NCBI GenBank assembly: GCA_027311945.1
Contig: DAICXZ010000025.1
Span: forward strand, 59,766 to 123,765
DNA: 64,000 nucleotides
Source: Erythrobacter sp.
GTDB lineage: Bacteria; Pseudomonadota; Alphaproteobacteria; Sphingomonadales; Sphingomonadaceae
Direction of reading: 5' to 3'
Shown: positions 55,212 to 63,133 of the stretch, one piece after another
Numbering within the stretch: the stretch's first letter is position 1
Layout: each line of letters starts with the position of its first letter
The notes under the pieces: generated by a model
Seen by the model: the letters and a program-made list of their open reading frames with translations, nothing else
Databases searched by the model: none
Told to the model about the DNA's origin: nothing
Made by a program: the position numbers and the translations under genes

Positions 55212-55431
55212 GCCGAAAACCCCTTCCCCCGGACCCCCATCCCCGGCGGTTAACCCGGTGGGTCAACAGGGACCTCCCACGGACGCCGCCGCCAGCACAC
55301 CTGACGGTGCGCGTCGTCGTCCGTGGGCCCCTCCTATCGACTACCGGGATAACCGCCTGACTACCGAAAGGTGGGGTCAATATTGGACGCCGATAGGGGG
55401 TCAGTTTTGCGCGCCGGTTGACAAGCCGGAG

Positions 55432-55664
55432 ATTTGAGACACCTGTCTCGGCGTCGCGATCGCGCAACAGTTAAGACCGACGATTTCGTCGGTTTGCGAG
55501 CGCTCGCCGAGGCCTGCAGAAATCGCTTTCGCCTTCGGGGCGAGCCTTTACGACAGTGCCGAGGTCGTGCCGTTCGGCAATCGCTTGATGGCAACGCCAG
55601 TATTATTGTCATGGAACTGAGGACAGGCGGCGGTAAAGCCGTAGAGCAGTGCAGAGGTGGGCAA
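55432..55664. other. 233-bp non-coding stretch right of the IS21 element
   Basis: Contains two small inverted repeats, GAGACA-CC-TGTCTC directly after the target duplication and ACCGACGA-TT-TCGTCGGT near 55476, plus the promoter region of the lipoprotein gene. No protein-coding frame with supporting features is visible, although one open frame continues upstream of the lipoprotein start. Confidence 0.4.
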
Positions 55665-56372
55665 ATGATAAAATCCTTCGACCGGAAACTGGGTCCCCTG
55701 GTGGTTGCTTTGGCGTTGACGGCCTGTGGCGGCCAATCGGGCCGGAGTGCGACGAGTGAGGAAATTGCAGGTGGCGGCGGTAGTGAAGCGGGAACTTCGC
55801 CGGAAAGGATCGCCCTGGCGGCGCCCGCTTCATCAGCCGGGGCGGAGCCCACTTCAGCCGCCGCTGATCGTGTCGCGGCGGCAAGCGTGGAAGCCAATTC
55901 CGTTGCCGGCTCGTCAACTTCGGGCGCTTCTTTGGATGGCGTTAGCTCAGAGATGCGAAGCATCTTCCAGGCCGCAGGTTTCACCTATGTACAGAAGCGC
56001 CGACAATGGGAAAGCGGCACATGCGGAGACCCGCCGGCGGGGGCGTCCTATGAGGCCGGTGCAATAGGGACAATCGAAGACATCAATGGTGATGGCCGGC
56101 CCGAGGTCATCGTGACTGAAGGCGGCGCGATCTGCTTCGGCATGTCGGGTTTGAGCTTCCAGTTGTTGACCCGGCAGCCGAACGGCCAATGGAAGGTTAT
56201 GACGGCCGGCATCGGAATTCCCGAGTTGCTTGCGACAAGAGGTTCGGACAATTTTCCCGACATTCAGGTCGGCGGACCGGGGTTCTGTTTTCCAGTGGTT
56301 CGCTGGAGCGGGGGTGAATACAAGCTCCACCGGCATGAATATGAAGGAAAGCCCTGCTCACCGCCCCGATGA
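55665..56372 (+). CDS. hypothetical lipoprotein in the integrated element
   Basis: The 235-residue protein has a lipoprotein signal (LVVALALTACGGQ), a Ser/Ala-rich linker of about 90 residues and a C-terminal domain. The domain has FTYVQKRRQWESGTCGD, an EF-hand-like loop EDINGDGRPEVIVTEGGAICFG and GGEYKLHRHEYEG. It may be an FG-GAP/VCBS-type calcium-binding surface protein. No family can be assigned with confidence. It is immediately left of the lasso locus but separated by 180 bp. Confidence 0.6.
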   Translation: MIKSFDRKLGPLVVALALTACGGQSGRSATSEEIAGGGGSEAGTSPERIALAAPASSAGAEPTSAAADRVAAASVEANSVAGSSTSGASLDGVSSEMRSIFQAAGFTYVQKRRQWESGTCGDPPAGASYEAGAIGTIEDINGDGRPEVIVTEGGAICFGMSGLSFQLLTRQPNGQWKVMTAGIGIPELLATRGSDNFPDIQVGGPGFCFPVVRWSGGEYKLHRHEYEGKPCSPPR

Positions 56373-56552
56373 GGGGACGAGTGCCGCACTTGTGCAACTC
56401 TCCCGCAACCCGCTGCGCTCCAATGAATGTGGTATGCGTATTTGGAAGAACGCTTCAGGTGAACCTTCACCGCGCGGTCGTGGTCGGCATGTCTGAGGAT
56501 TATGCGAATGATAAGCTGGCACCTTGGAGGTAGCTCGCGGAAGGAAGGAACA

Positions 56553-57203
56553 ATGGTCATTGATAGCGCCGGCCCGCAGATCATCGTCGTCGATGACTTT
56601 CTGACAGATCCCGACGGCGTGCGGGCGACGGCACTCAAGCAGCCCTATGTCAAAATGCACAGCGCCGGCCTGCGTACCGAGGCGCGTTTCCTGCACCTGG
56701 CGCCCTATCGCCAAAGGTTCGAGGATCTGCTCGGTCATCAGTTGACGCGTTGGGACGACAATACCGCCAACGGGCGATTCCAGGTTTGCTTCGCCAACGA
56801 TGCCATCCCGTATCATTCCGACAGCCAGTCTTATGCAGGCGTCCTGTTTCTTACCCCCGACGCACCGCTGGGAGGGGGCGTGTCTTTCTTCCGGGGGCGC
56901 CGGAGTGGTCTGCGTCGACGGTCCAGCGATGCCGCACTGATGGCCTTGACCTTCGGGAGCGATGCGGAATTCGACCGCGGGCATTGGGAGGAGATCGACC
57001 GGATCAGCAATATCTATAACCGCCTGGTCTTATTCGACGCGCATCTCGCCCATGGCGCGAGCGCCTATTTCGGCGACCGGCTGGAGAACGGCAGGCTGTT
57101 CCAGAATTTCTTCTTCGATATCGCTCCCCGGGATCACGGCGCCCAGCAAAGCTCCTCTGGTCGGTCAAGTTCCCACGCCAGAATCCAGAACGCAACCGCG
57201 TAG
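56553..57203 (+). CDS. DUF6445/2OG-Fe(II) oxygenase-like protein beside the lasso cluster
   Basis: The 216-residue protein begins VIDSAGPQIIVVDDFLTDPDGVRATAL. It has a jelly-roll dioxygenase pattern: IPYHSDSQSYAGVLFL (His88-x-Asp90), FDAHLAHGASAYFGD (His164 or His167) and RLFQNFFFD with Arg181. This His-x-Asp...His set fits Fe(II)/2-oxoglutarate hydroxylases; the family resembles DUF6445. The ATG at 56553 follows AAGGAAGGAACA, a strong Shine-Dalgarno. It is convergent with the lasso cyclase and overlaps its last 70 bases. Confidence 0.7.
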   Translation: MVIDSAGPQIIVVDDFLTDPDGVRATALKQPYVKMHSAGLRTEARFLHLAPYRQRFEDLLGHQLTRWDDNTANGRFQVCFANDAIPYHSDSQSYAGVLFLTPDAPLGGGVSFFRGRRSGLRRRSSDAALMALTFGSDAEFDRGHWEEIDRISNIYNRLVLFDAHLAHGASAYFGDRLENGRLFQNFFFDIAPRDHGAQQSSSGRSSSHARIQNATA

Positions 57204-58684
57204 AGCGCCAGCACTTCCCGGTCCGACACGGGCTTCCAGGCCCCAAGCGCGCGGGTCCTGCGAATCAACCATGTTGCGGAAATGCCCAGATGCTCCAGCG
57301 TGGCGGCGGCGCGATCGAAACAATCAGCAATATGAGTGGCATGGCGTTCATAAGCGCGCATCCAAACGCCGTCATAGGCCGTCTTGCCCTTCCGCCGGAC
57401 AACGGCGTCGGGAAGATAGCTGCCCAGCGCATCCACCAGGATCGATTTGTCGGGCCGCTTGCCCCTTGCCGCCGAGTGCTCCGACCAGAGCTGACCTGCC
57501 TGAAATATGCGCAGATCGGAAAACGGCGTCCTGATGGTGACGCCATATCGTTCCTTGACCCATAGGTCCTGCCGCGCGTCATAGACGAACGTGCCGGCTG
57601 ACCGGGCCATCCAGGGCGATGCGTTAGTGGCCTTTGTGGCTGCGGAAACAATGGCCCAGCTTCGCGCTGAAAACGGTCCTCGCCCCGGTGGATTGCGGAC
57701 AAGTCCTTCCCTTGAGGTCAGATCCGTCGCGAAGCATTGGTCCCCGCCATGCCCCATATAGATGCGCTGTGCATGGTGCCGACTGGCGAAGCGCGCAACC
57801 TGCTCGGCATGGCGGATGCCGGTTACATAGACCGACGGCTCGTCCCAGCGCACAGGCTCGTCGCTGGGCGCGTAGGGGAAAAGCGTTGTGCCGTCGAGGA
57901 TAGTGCGGGGAATTCCAAGTTCTCCAGCGACACCCGCTTGCACTTCGACCTCGTCGCGGAACTCATAATAGGGATAGACCGATGAGATGCCGTGCATGTC
58001 CTGCCGCGCCATCAGTGTGGTCGCGGCAAGCGTGCTATCGAATCCGCCTGAAACCTCCAGGACCGATCTGGTGATCCCGGCCTGCGAATTCCCGTACGCC
58101 ATGAATGCCGCACGGACCTCTGCGGCAATCTCTTCCCGGCTCACTGTGCGGACCGGTCGTCCATCGATGAGTTCGCAGCGTTCGAGCCGGTTCGCGACGA
58201 AATGGTTGATCGAGGCGCGACGCACCCGGTGCCATCCGGCGACTGGCGTTTCGGTGAAAGCGTTCGGCTCATAAGAAGAGTGCTGGCACGCTGCGGCGAC
58301 GGCCATGATGATTCCACGCCGGGAAAGGCGTGAAGTGTTCGCGACGGGCAGGGCGGTTGTGAAGCGCAGCCCCTTCTCGGTTGGGCAGTAATAGAGTGCA
58401 ATCGGGCACGCTCCGCCGCGCATAACCGACAAACTGCCATCATGCCGCACAATGAAGGCGATGTCGGTCAGTTCAAGATAAGGCGCGATCGCTTCCGTGC
58501 CGGCCATCGCCAAGCGCCTGATGAAGAGTTCGGTCCGCTGATCGATTTCATCGTCATAGAGGCACAGATAGGTGATGCCGCAGCCCGGTAGCGTGACGTG
58601 CCGGGTGGCGACCGAAGTGCGGACCTCGAGTTCGGCGTCTCCAATTTCGACATTCGCTGTGGTTGGGCGAAAAAAGGCCGGCAT
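57134..58684 (-). CDS. lasso peptide cyclase (asparagine-synthetase-like, C protein)
   Basis: The 516-residue protein has an N-terminal glutaminase-like region (1-205) and a synthetase domain with the ATP-pyrophosphatase motif LEVSGGFDSTLAAT (SGGFDS at 212-217) and a typical C-protein end, PFSDLRIFQAGQLW...KRPDKSILVDALGSYLPDAVVRRKGKTAYDGVWM. The family adenylates a side-chain carboxylate of the core peptide and joins it to the N-terminal Gly, forming the lasso ring. The N-terminal Cys of true AsnB is absent. The start overlaps the B-protein stop (TGATG). Confidence 0.88.
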   Translation of the reverse strand: MPAFFRPTTANVEIGDAELEVRTSVATRHVTLPGCGITYLCLYDDEIDQRTELFIRRLAMAGTEAIAPYLELTDIAFIVRHDGSLSVMRGGACPIALYYCPTEKGLRFTTALPVANTSRLSRRGIIMAVAAACQHSSYEPNAFTETPVAGWHRVRRASINHFVANRLERCELIDGRPVRTVSREEIAAEVRAAFMAYGNSQAGITRSVLEVSGGFDSTLAATTLMARQDMHGISSVYPYYEFRDEVEVQAGVAGELGIPRTILDGTTLFPYAPSDEPVRWDEPSVYVTGIRHAEQVARFASRHHAQRIYMGHGGDQCFATDLTSREGLVRNPPGRGPFSARSWAIVSAATKATNASPWMARSAGTFVYDARQDLWVKERYGVTIRTPFSDLRIFQAGQLWSEHSAARGKRPDKSILVDALGSYLPDAVVRRKGKTAYDGVWMRAYERHATHIADCFDRAAATLEHLGISATWLIRRTRALGAWKPVSDREVLALYAVAFWILAWELDRPEELCWAP

Positions 58685-59196
58685 CAGGGCAGCGTGATGG
58701 TCCAGGCCGGTTGATAAAGATAATGCTCTGCCACCGGCTCGAACGGCAGGACACCGGCGACCGTGCACCAGGCGTGCAACTTTCGCGTCGGCGCCAGCAC
58801 ACCGATCGCCAGAACACAGGAGTTGCCCGCGGCAAGCGCCAGCCAAGCGGTAAGCAAGGCGCGAGGATAGCAATCGGAGAATCCGACGGCATCTTCCGTG
58901 GCGGCAACCGCACGCGCGATCGCTTCTACCGTGTTCTGCCCGCCGTGTGGATGGCTTGCTGAACGGCTCGCTGCCAGCCCGATCAGCTTCGCACTCAGCC
59001 TGAACGGCAGGCCATGACGCGAATGATGAAGGAGGTGATAGGCCAACCGCATCCGCCATCCGGACCCAGGGCGAAGATCGTCGCCCTGGCTCGCAAGCGA
59101 CCAGCCAACGCGGTCGGATGGATCGGCGAGTGCTGCGTCGCCTGGACCGGACAAGCCGATCACCTGGCGAAACACCCTGTCTCCAAGGCGTTCCAC
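58684..59196 (-). CDS. lasso peptide leader peptidase (B protein, McjB-like)
   Basis: The C-terminal half is a transglutaminase-like cysteine peptidase of the lasso B2 type: FSDCYPRALLTAWLALAAGNSCVLAIGVLAPTRKLHAWCTVAG gives catalytic Cys109 and His141; the usual acidic third residue is not obvious (PFEPVAE). The N-terminal part resembles the RiPP recognition element and appears to continue upstream of GTG 59196 (IDDRRCLIYGPRFGKLYLLS), where no ATG, GTG or TTG exists, so the start is uncertain. It cuts the leader from the precursor. Confidence 0.82.
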   Translation of the reverse strand: MERLGDRVFRQVIGLSGPGDAALADPSDRVGWSLASQGDDLRPGSGWRMRLAYHLLHHSRHGLPFRLSAKLIGLAASRSASHPHGGQNTVEAIARAVAATEDAVGFSDCYPRALLTAWLALAAGNSCVLAIGVLAPTRKLHAWCTVAGVLPFEPVAEHYLYQPAWTITLP

Positions 59197-59293
59197 AGAG
59201 AGCAGGTACAGTTTTCCGAACCGCGGCCCGTAAATCAGGCAGCGGCGGTCATCTATCCTGACAGGCGACCAGCTTTCAGCGGCCGCTTTCCGT

Positions 59294-59410
59294 TCAGTTA
59301 TAGGTGCCGGGGTGGCATTGTTCGTTGAAGTGGCCGCTGCCCCCGCGAACGGCGCCGGCAGCCGCGTGATGACAGAACAGAGCCTGAAACAGCGCGCGAA
59401 GAAACGTCAT
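59294..59410 (-). CDS. lasso peptide precursor (microcin J25-like core)
   Basis: A 38-codon gene at the head of the lasso operon. AGGGGGGAT lies eight bases before ATG 59410. The leader (about 22 residues, starting MTFLRALFQALFCHHA and ending AGAVR) is followed by the predicted core GGSGHFNEQCHPGTYN. Gly1 and Glu8 would close an 8-member ring. Five of the first eight core residues equal microcin J25 (GGAGHVPE). The expected Thr at leader position -2 is missing (Val). The frame ends in the region where the B protein begins. Confidence 0.72.
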   Translation of the reverse strand: MTFLRALFQALFCHHAAAGAVRGGSGHFNEQCHPGTYN

Positions 59411-59468
59411 GTATTGATCCCCCCTGGGCGATGGATGTCGTGGTTAATCATCCAAAACGATGTATGAG

Positions 59469-59474
59469 AGTCAA
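59469..59474 (-). promoter_or_regulatory. possible -35 element of the lasso operon
   Basis: On the minus strand TTGACT is followed after 17 bases by ATGATT (59446-59451), a poor -10 match, about 37 bases before the precursor start. This is a weak suggestion of the operon promoter. Confidence 0.3.
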
Positions 59475-59796
59475 GAACAAACGAACGGCGCCTCGCTTGC
59501 GACAGAAAGATGACAACCTCGATGCATTGCAAAAGAAAAAGGTCGCGGAACCAGCGGAGCGGCTGCAAACTTTGCAAGCCTTGGAAACGCAATGGTGTCC
59601 GAACCGAGAGCCGCAACGGGGAGCGCTTCAGCGACCATCGGCGGCGCACGGCCCATAAGGTTGAGCTGATCGAGGTGCCTGAATGATCGGGTCACGGTTG
59701 TCCGGCCCTGGCCTTGGCGAACTGACGCGTATAGGAACGGGTCTGGGCAGATCTCCATCCATCCTGCGGCATCGACGGCGCGCGTGGCCGCGTGCG

Positions 59797-60042
59797 ACCG
59801 CTGTTGATGCGTCGGGCGGAGGTCACGGGATCGCCGCCGCAGGTCTCTTCGCCATCTGACACAACATAGATGATCTGCTCCCTCGGCGTTGAGGAGGCCG
59901 TCAACAGAGCCTCGGCACGATCGAGTCCGGCGGCAAGCGGTGTCCAGTCAACTGCACGGACCCCTTGCAATGCCGCGCGAAGTTGCCCCCTGTCAGACGA
60001 CATCGGTGCGAGGACGTCGATTGCGGAACATGACTTCGCCTT
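59797..60042 (-). pseudogene. fragment of a von Willebrand factor A domain protein
   Basis: The reading frame contains a VWA section: CSAIDVLAPMSSDRGQLRAALQGVRAVDWTPLAAGLDRAEALL then REQIIYVVSDGEETCGGDPVTSARRIN. The family pattern (GKTPL..., SDGEETCGGDP) is preserved, but the N-terminal strand with the metal-binding DxSxS motif and the C-terminal half are missing. It is cut on one side by the 3' tRNA copy, so it is a remnant left by integration or deletion. Confidence 0.6.
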
Positions 60043-60070
60043 GCCTTCCTCCTTGTTGTTCCCCTGCTGC

Positions 60071-60114
60071 CCGAAGGCGGAGGCCACAGGTTCGAATCCT
60101 GTCGAGTTCGCCAA
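60071..60114 (+). other. attachment-site core, right copy (3' half of tRNA-Arg)
   Basis: Forty-three of 44 bases equal the 3' half of the intact tRNA-Arg at 52619. No 5' half precedes it; VWA-coding remnant sequence joins it directly. It marks the right end of the 7.45-kb element. Confidence 0.8.
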
Positions 60115-60637
60115 TTTTCCCTCAAATATCAGCGTCTTATCGGCCATCGGCAATCGTGGTCATGCGAAGCGTTGGCTGGCCACGGAAGCACCTTGTGCTC
60201 AACTCCCCCCGATTCTCCTTGGTTTTGCGTGGTTTTTGTAGCTTCTTGCGGAAGCGCCTCTCTCACTGGACGGCGCCCTTCCGCGTCGTTGTCGAATCGA
60301 GCGTCTCAGGATCGCAGACCGGACCCGCGAGCCGATCATGATCGACGCATGGTTGCTCATATGCAGTTCCCGTGGGCGAGCCGCCCTTCAATGAAAGTTT
60401 CGAGACTTCAATCTGAGCGCGCCTTCATGGCGGTCCGCTCCGCGTGAGCCAGCCATGGGCGGCGGCCGTTCGCGCGGATCTTCTGTCGCTCCGAAGCGGG
60501 CGCCATCGCCGCGCCCGCCAGGTTTCGGAAACGCATCGCCCATTTCGCCGAGTCCACGCGCCGCGCATGATCATTCCGTTTCGGCGCAACGGGAAAGAAA
60601 CGTCTTCTCGCTATCGCTGGAAGCGAGAGGGAGAAGA
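60115..60637. other. 523-bp region right of the att copy, no convincing gene
   Basis: Contains CACGGAAGCA (60181-60190) and TGCGGAAGCG (60247-60256), the third cluster of the arm-type repeat, and mixed-frame open stretches without family features. Base composition shifts at about 60,440 toward the GC-rich accessory module on the right. The region may include the upstream control of the gene at 60638. Confidence 0.45.
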
Positions 60638-61411
60638 ATGTCCGACGAACTCGCTGATGCCCAAGCCTGGTATGATCGCGCGCAGCACCACACCGCTGAG
60701 TATCGTTCGCTCGCCTATGGGGAGAATGACCGGACATGGCAGCTTCGCCACCATAGGGGTGATGATGATCGTCACATCTACTCGCTGCACTTCAATCGCG
60801 GACTGTTTCCCCAGCTGAAGCCGATTGCTTGCGAGGCAGCGAACGCCATGTTCCAGTCGCTCGACAACATCATCGCCACGGCCGCCCGGCAGGCTAGGGT
60901 GCCACGTTCCCCTCAGATCGCCTGGCCATGGGCGCTTCAGCCCGATACCGACTCCAACTTGGCAGGCGCCGTGAAACCCGCGATCGACACCCGCCTGCAG
61001 GACATGCGCAAACGCGGGATGCCCGAAGCCTGGCTGGATCTGGTCGCTGCAACCTTCGCCGAGCACGCGGCAGGCCTTGTCCACATTGATGTGGTCAAGG
61101 AAGTCTCGCTCAGCGGCAAGCATTGGGAACTGGTGCCAACGAAGGCGAACGCGGTCGCAATCGGTTGGCACCTACCGGGAAACGCCGCCCAGAGCTTCGC
61201 GGACATCCCGGCGGATCACTTCGAGACCGAAGATGTTTTCGTCTTTCATGAAGGCGACCCCATCGAGGTGAGTCAGTTTCAGATCGTCTCGGGAACGAAG
61301 CTCATCGCGCCGGGAAAGGCGCACCAGCCGGAGCCGATTTCTGCCTTCGGGTATACGTCGCGCTTTGTTGAGACGGCTCTCGCCAATGCAAGAGTGCTTC
61401 TGGCGACGTGA
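60638..61411 (+). CDS. hypothetical protein
   Basis: A 257-residue soluble protein with no family that I recognise. It starts at ATG 60638 after GAGAGGGAGAAG, a strong ribosome-binding site. It has SLHFNRGLFPQLKPIACEAANAMFQSLDNI, an acidic C-terminal third (FADIPADHFETEDVFVFHEGDPIEV) and no membrane segment. It belongs to the accessory module and is convergent with the next gene. No function is proposed. Confidence 0.6.
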   Translation: MSDELADAQAWYDRAQHHTAEYRSLAYGENDRTWQLRHHRGDDDRHIYSLHFNRGLFPQLKPIACEAANAMFQSLDNIIATAARQARVPRSPQIAWPWALQPDTDSNLAGAVKPAIDTRLQDMRKRGMPEAWLDLVAATFAEHAAGLVHIDVVKEVSLSGKHWELVPTKANAVAIGWHLPGNAAQSFADIPADHFETEDVFVFHEGDPIEVSQFQIVSGTKLIAPGKAHQPEPISAFGYTSRFVETALANARVLLAT

Positions 61412-61424
61412 CCTTGCCTATCGT

Positions 61425-62228
61425 TCACGCCGATGCTCGCTCATCCGGCGTAATCAGAAAACTGGCCATCCATTGCCGTTCTTCCGGTGACGGATCAAAT
61501 GCAACGCCTTCGCCCATCGGCTTCCAGTAGCGGCAGTTCCCGATTTCATCATGGAACACCAGCTCGGCCGTCAGGAACAGCATCCACACATTGCCGCGCA
61601 TCGAACTCACAATGAAGCTGAGGGCTTCATCATCCGGCGTATAGCGCCGGATCGGTTCGAACGCGGCATGAACCGGCCCGATATGAACGAACTGATTGCT
61701 CAACATGCCATAATACATGCCAAGCGGCTCCAGCACCTCCTTTGCCCATCCGACGCATTTTGTGGATTGCAGCGTGCCGGCGTGAAACTGTTCCAGAGCC
61801 GTGGGCCGGATCGCGATCGCGATCACCGTGGCGATCGTCTCGATCAATGACCGGGCAAGCATCCCATATTGGCGCCGGTAGCCATGCCGAGCGACCTCAA
61901 TGCTCGCCAGATAGGTGCTCATCGCACTCGACAGCAGTCGGGACACCGTCGCCTTGTATCCATTGTCGTCCAAGCGCGGCAGATGCCGAACGCACAGGCC
62001 GGCTGCCAGTCCGAATACCGCGCTGCACGCCGCGATATCGTCCTTGGCCACCAGATCGAACGATCGCCGGATCTTGGGGCCGTCACGCCGCAATTGATTC
62101 TGGATCATGTCCTTGGTGGTGAACACGAAACGCTCGTTATCGGTGTCGATGTGGAGCGTCGCCACCTTGTCGCGCGGCGGGAATTTCGGTCTTGCGCCTC
62201 GGGTGTCGCGCCTGGATCGCCTGCTCAT
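61425..62228 (-). CDS. hypothetical protein (DUF5677-like helical protein)
   Basis: A 267-residue helical protein. The region [46 protein letters not shown] resembles DUF5677-type proteins found in defence and mobile contexts, but the match is by general pattern only. Its start overlaps the SRAP gene stop by four bases, so the two are one transcript. The N-terminus is strongly basic ([16 protein letters not shown]). Confidence 0.5.
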   Translation of the reverse strand: MSRRSRRDTRGARPKFPPRDKVATLHIDTDNERFVFTTKDMIQNQLRRDGPKIRRSFDLVAKDDIAACSAVFGLAAGLCVRHLPRLDDNGYKATVSRLLSSAMSTYLASIEVARHGYRRQYGMLARSLIETIATVIAIAIRPTALEQFHAGTLQSTKCVGWAKEVLEPLGMYYGMLSNQFVHIGPVHAAFEPIRRYTPDDEALSFIVSSMRGNVWMLFLTAELVFHDEIGNCRYWKPMGEGVAFDPSPEERQWMASFLITPDERASA

Positions 62229-62890
62229 AGAAATACTGCGCTTCCGTCCGACTTGTCGCCCTTGGCGACGATAGTCAGCGCATGATCGGGTAATGGGCGC
62301 TGCAACGCCGCGACTTCATCCCAAGGCGCGTTGAGCCAGCTATCCCATTCCTCCTTTTCGGTCAGGATCACCGGCATCCCCTTGGGGTGATAGCGCCCCA
62401 CCTCGGCATTGGCCTCGGTGGTCAAGAAGCCGAACAGGTCGCAGCCTATCTCGCCTTCGGCCTTTTTCCGAACCGAGGTCCAATGGGTCCATATCTCCGC
62501 AAAGAATGCGAGCGGCCGATCCTCGTTCAGTGCGAACCAGACCGGCTTGCGGTCGCCGCCGAGTGACTGGTCCGGCTCGCTGAACGAAGTGAACGGCACC
62601 AGACAGCGTGATTGAGGTCCGAGCCAGCGGCGCCAGTGCGGACTTTTCGTATTGCGGACGTTGGTCACGCCCTTGTCGACCGATTTGCCTTCGAGCGCGA
62701 AGGACGGCGCGGGCATACCCCATCGCGCCATCACCATTTCCCGGGCACCTTCCTGGTTGCGGACAATGGGCGCCGGGTAATCAGGACAGATCCCGGCCAT
62801 CTCCGGCAGGTTGCCCGTGTGGTCGGCCATGACCTCGGCGAGTTCGCGAATCGCCGCCTGACCATTGACCAGAGAGTAGAGGTTGCACAT
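62225..62890 (-). CDS. SRAP-domain protein (YedK/HMCES family)
   Basis: The 221-residue protein begins [10 protein letters not shown], so Cys2 would be the N-terminal catalytic residue after Met removal. It continues with [39 protein letters not shown] and [11 protein letters not shown] with the conserved His. SRAP proteins form covalent links to abasic sites in single-stranded DNA and protect them during replication. In accessory elements they often accompany single-strand DNA transfer functions. No SOS box was seen upstream. Confidence 0.92.
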   Translation of the reverse strand: MCNLYSLVNGQAAIRELAEVMADHTGNLPEMAGICPDYPAPIVRNQEGAREMVMARWGMPAPSFALEGKSVDKGVTNVRNTKSPHWRRWLGPQSRCLVPFTSFSEPDQSLGGDRKPVWFALNEDRPLAFFAEIWTHWTSVRKKAEGEIGCDLFGFLTTEANAEVGRYHPKGMPVILTEKEEWDSWLNAPWDEVAALQRPLPDHALTIVAKGDKSDGSAVFL

Positions 62891-63133
62891 CTTCGCATCA
62901 TGCCGCCGTTTCTGTGCAAGGCAATCGATACCCTTAGCCTACTCTGACCGGAAGGGATTGAGGGGAAAGGCTTCCCCTGACCGCAAGCCCGCGACGCGGT
63001 CTTTCGCTACCCCTTCGAGCGGGGGCATGCCGCCCCCGCAACGCCCCCGCGAGAGTGAGAGGAAAGCCGGATTTACGTGACGGGTTGAGCGTCGCGAGAG
63101 AGGCTCGGGACCGACCCGTCGCGGAGATACGCG
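62891..63133. other. intergenic region between divergent SRAP and ardC genes
   Basis: About 240 bp with GC-rich palindromes: GGGGAAAGGCTTCCCC (62961-62976) and GGGGGCATGCCGCCCCC (63021-63037), plus GACGGGT/ACCCGTC around 63080-63120 just before the ardC start. The region must hold both promoters; nothing else is visible. Confidence 0.45.

Larger units (their letters stand above)
52866..55423 (+). mobile_element. IS21-family insertion sequence
   Basis: The element is 2,558 bp. Both ends begin TGT, and the inverted ends share GGCGYGCAAAAYTGACCCCC. A second inner copy of the AAATTGACCCCC-type repeat lies at each side, the multiple terminal repeats typical of IS21. Exact 8-bp target duplications AGCCGGAG flank it at 52858-52865 and 55424-55431. 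It carries istA (frameshifted) and istB. Confidence 0.92.

Noticed and set aside
59407..59649. 80-codon minus-strand frame ending at the lasso precursor ATG (ATGA overlap), ending MINHDIHRPGGINT
   Set aside because: No family features and basic, shadow-like composition. The last 14 codons could in principle be a leader peptide, but there is no supporting ribosome-binding site.
60455..60637. 61-residue N-terminal extension of the gene at 60638
   Set aside because: The extension is low-complexity Arg/Ser/Pro sequence, and a strong ribosome-binding site directly precedes ATG 60638.
62891..63133. SOS box controlling the SRAP gene
   Set aside because: No GTTC-N7-GTTC is present upstream of 62890, although SRAP proteins are often called SOS-associated.
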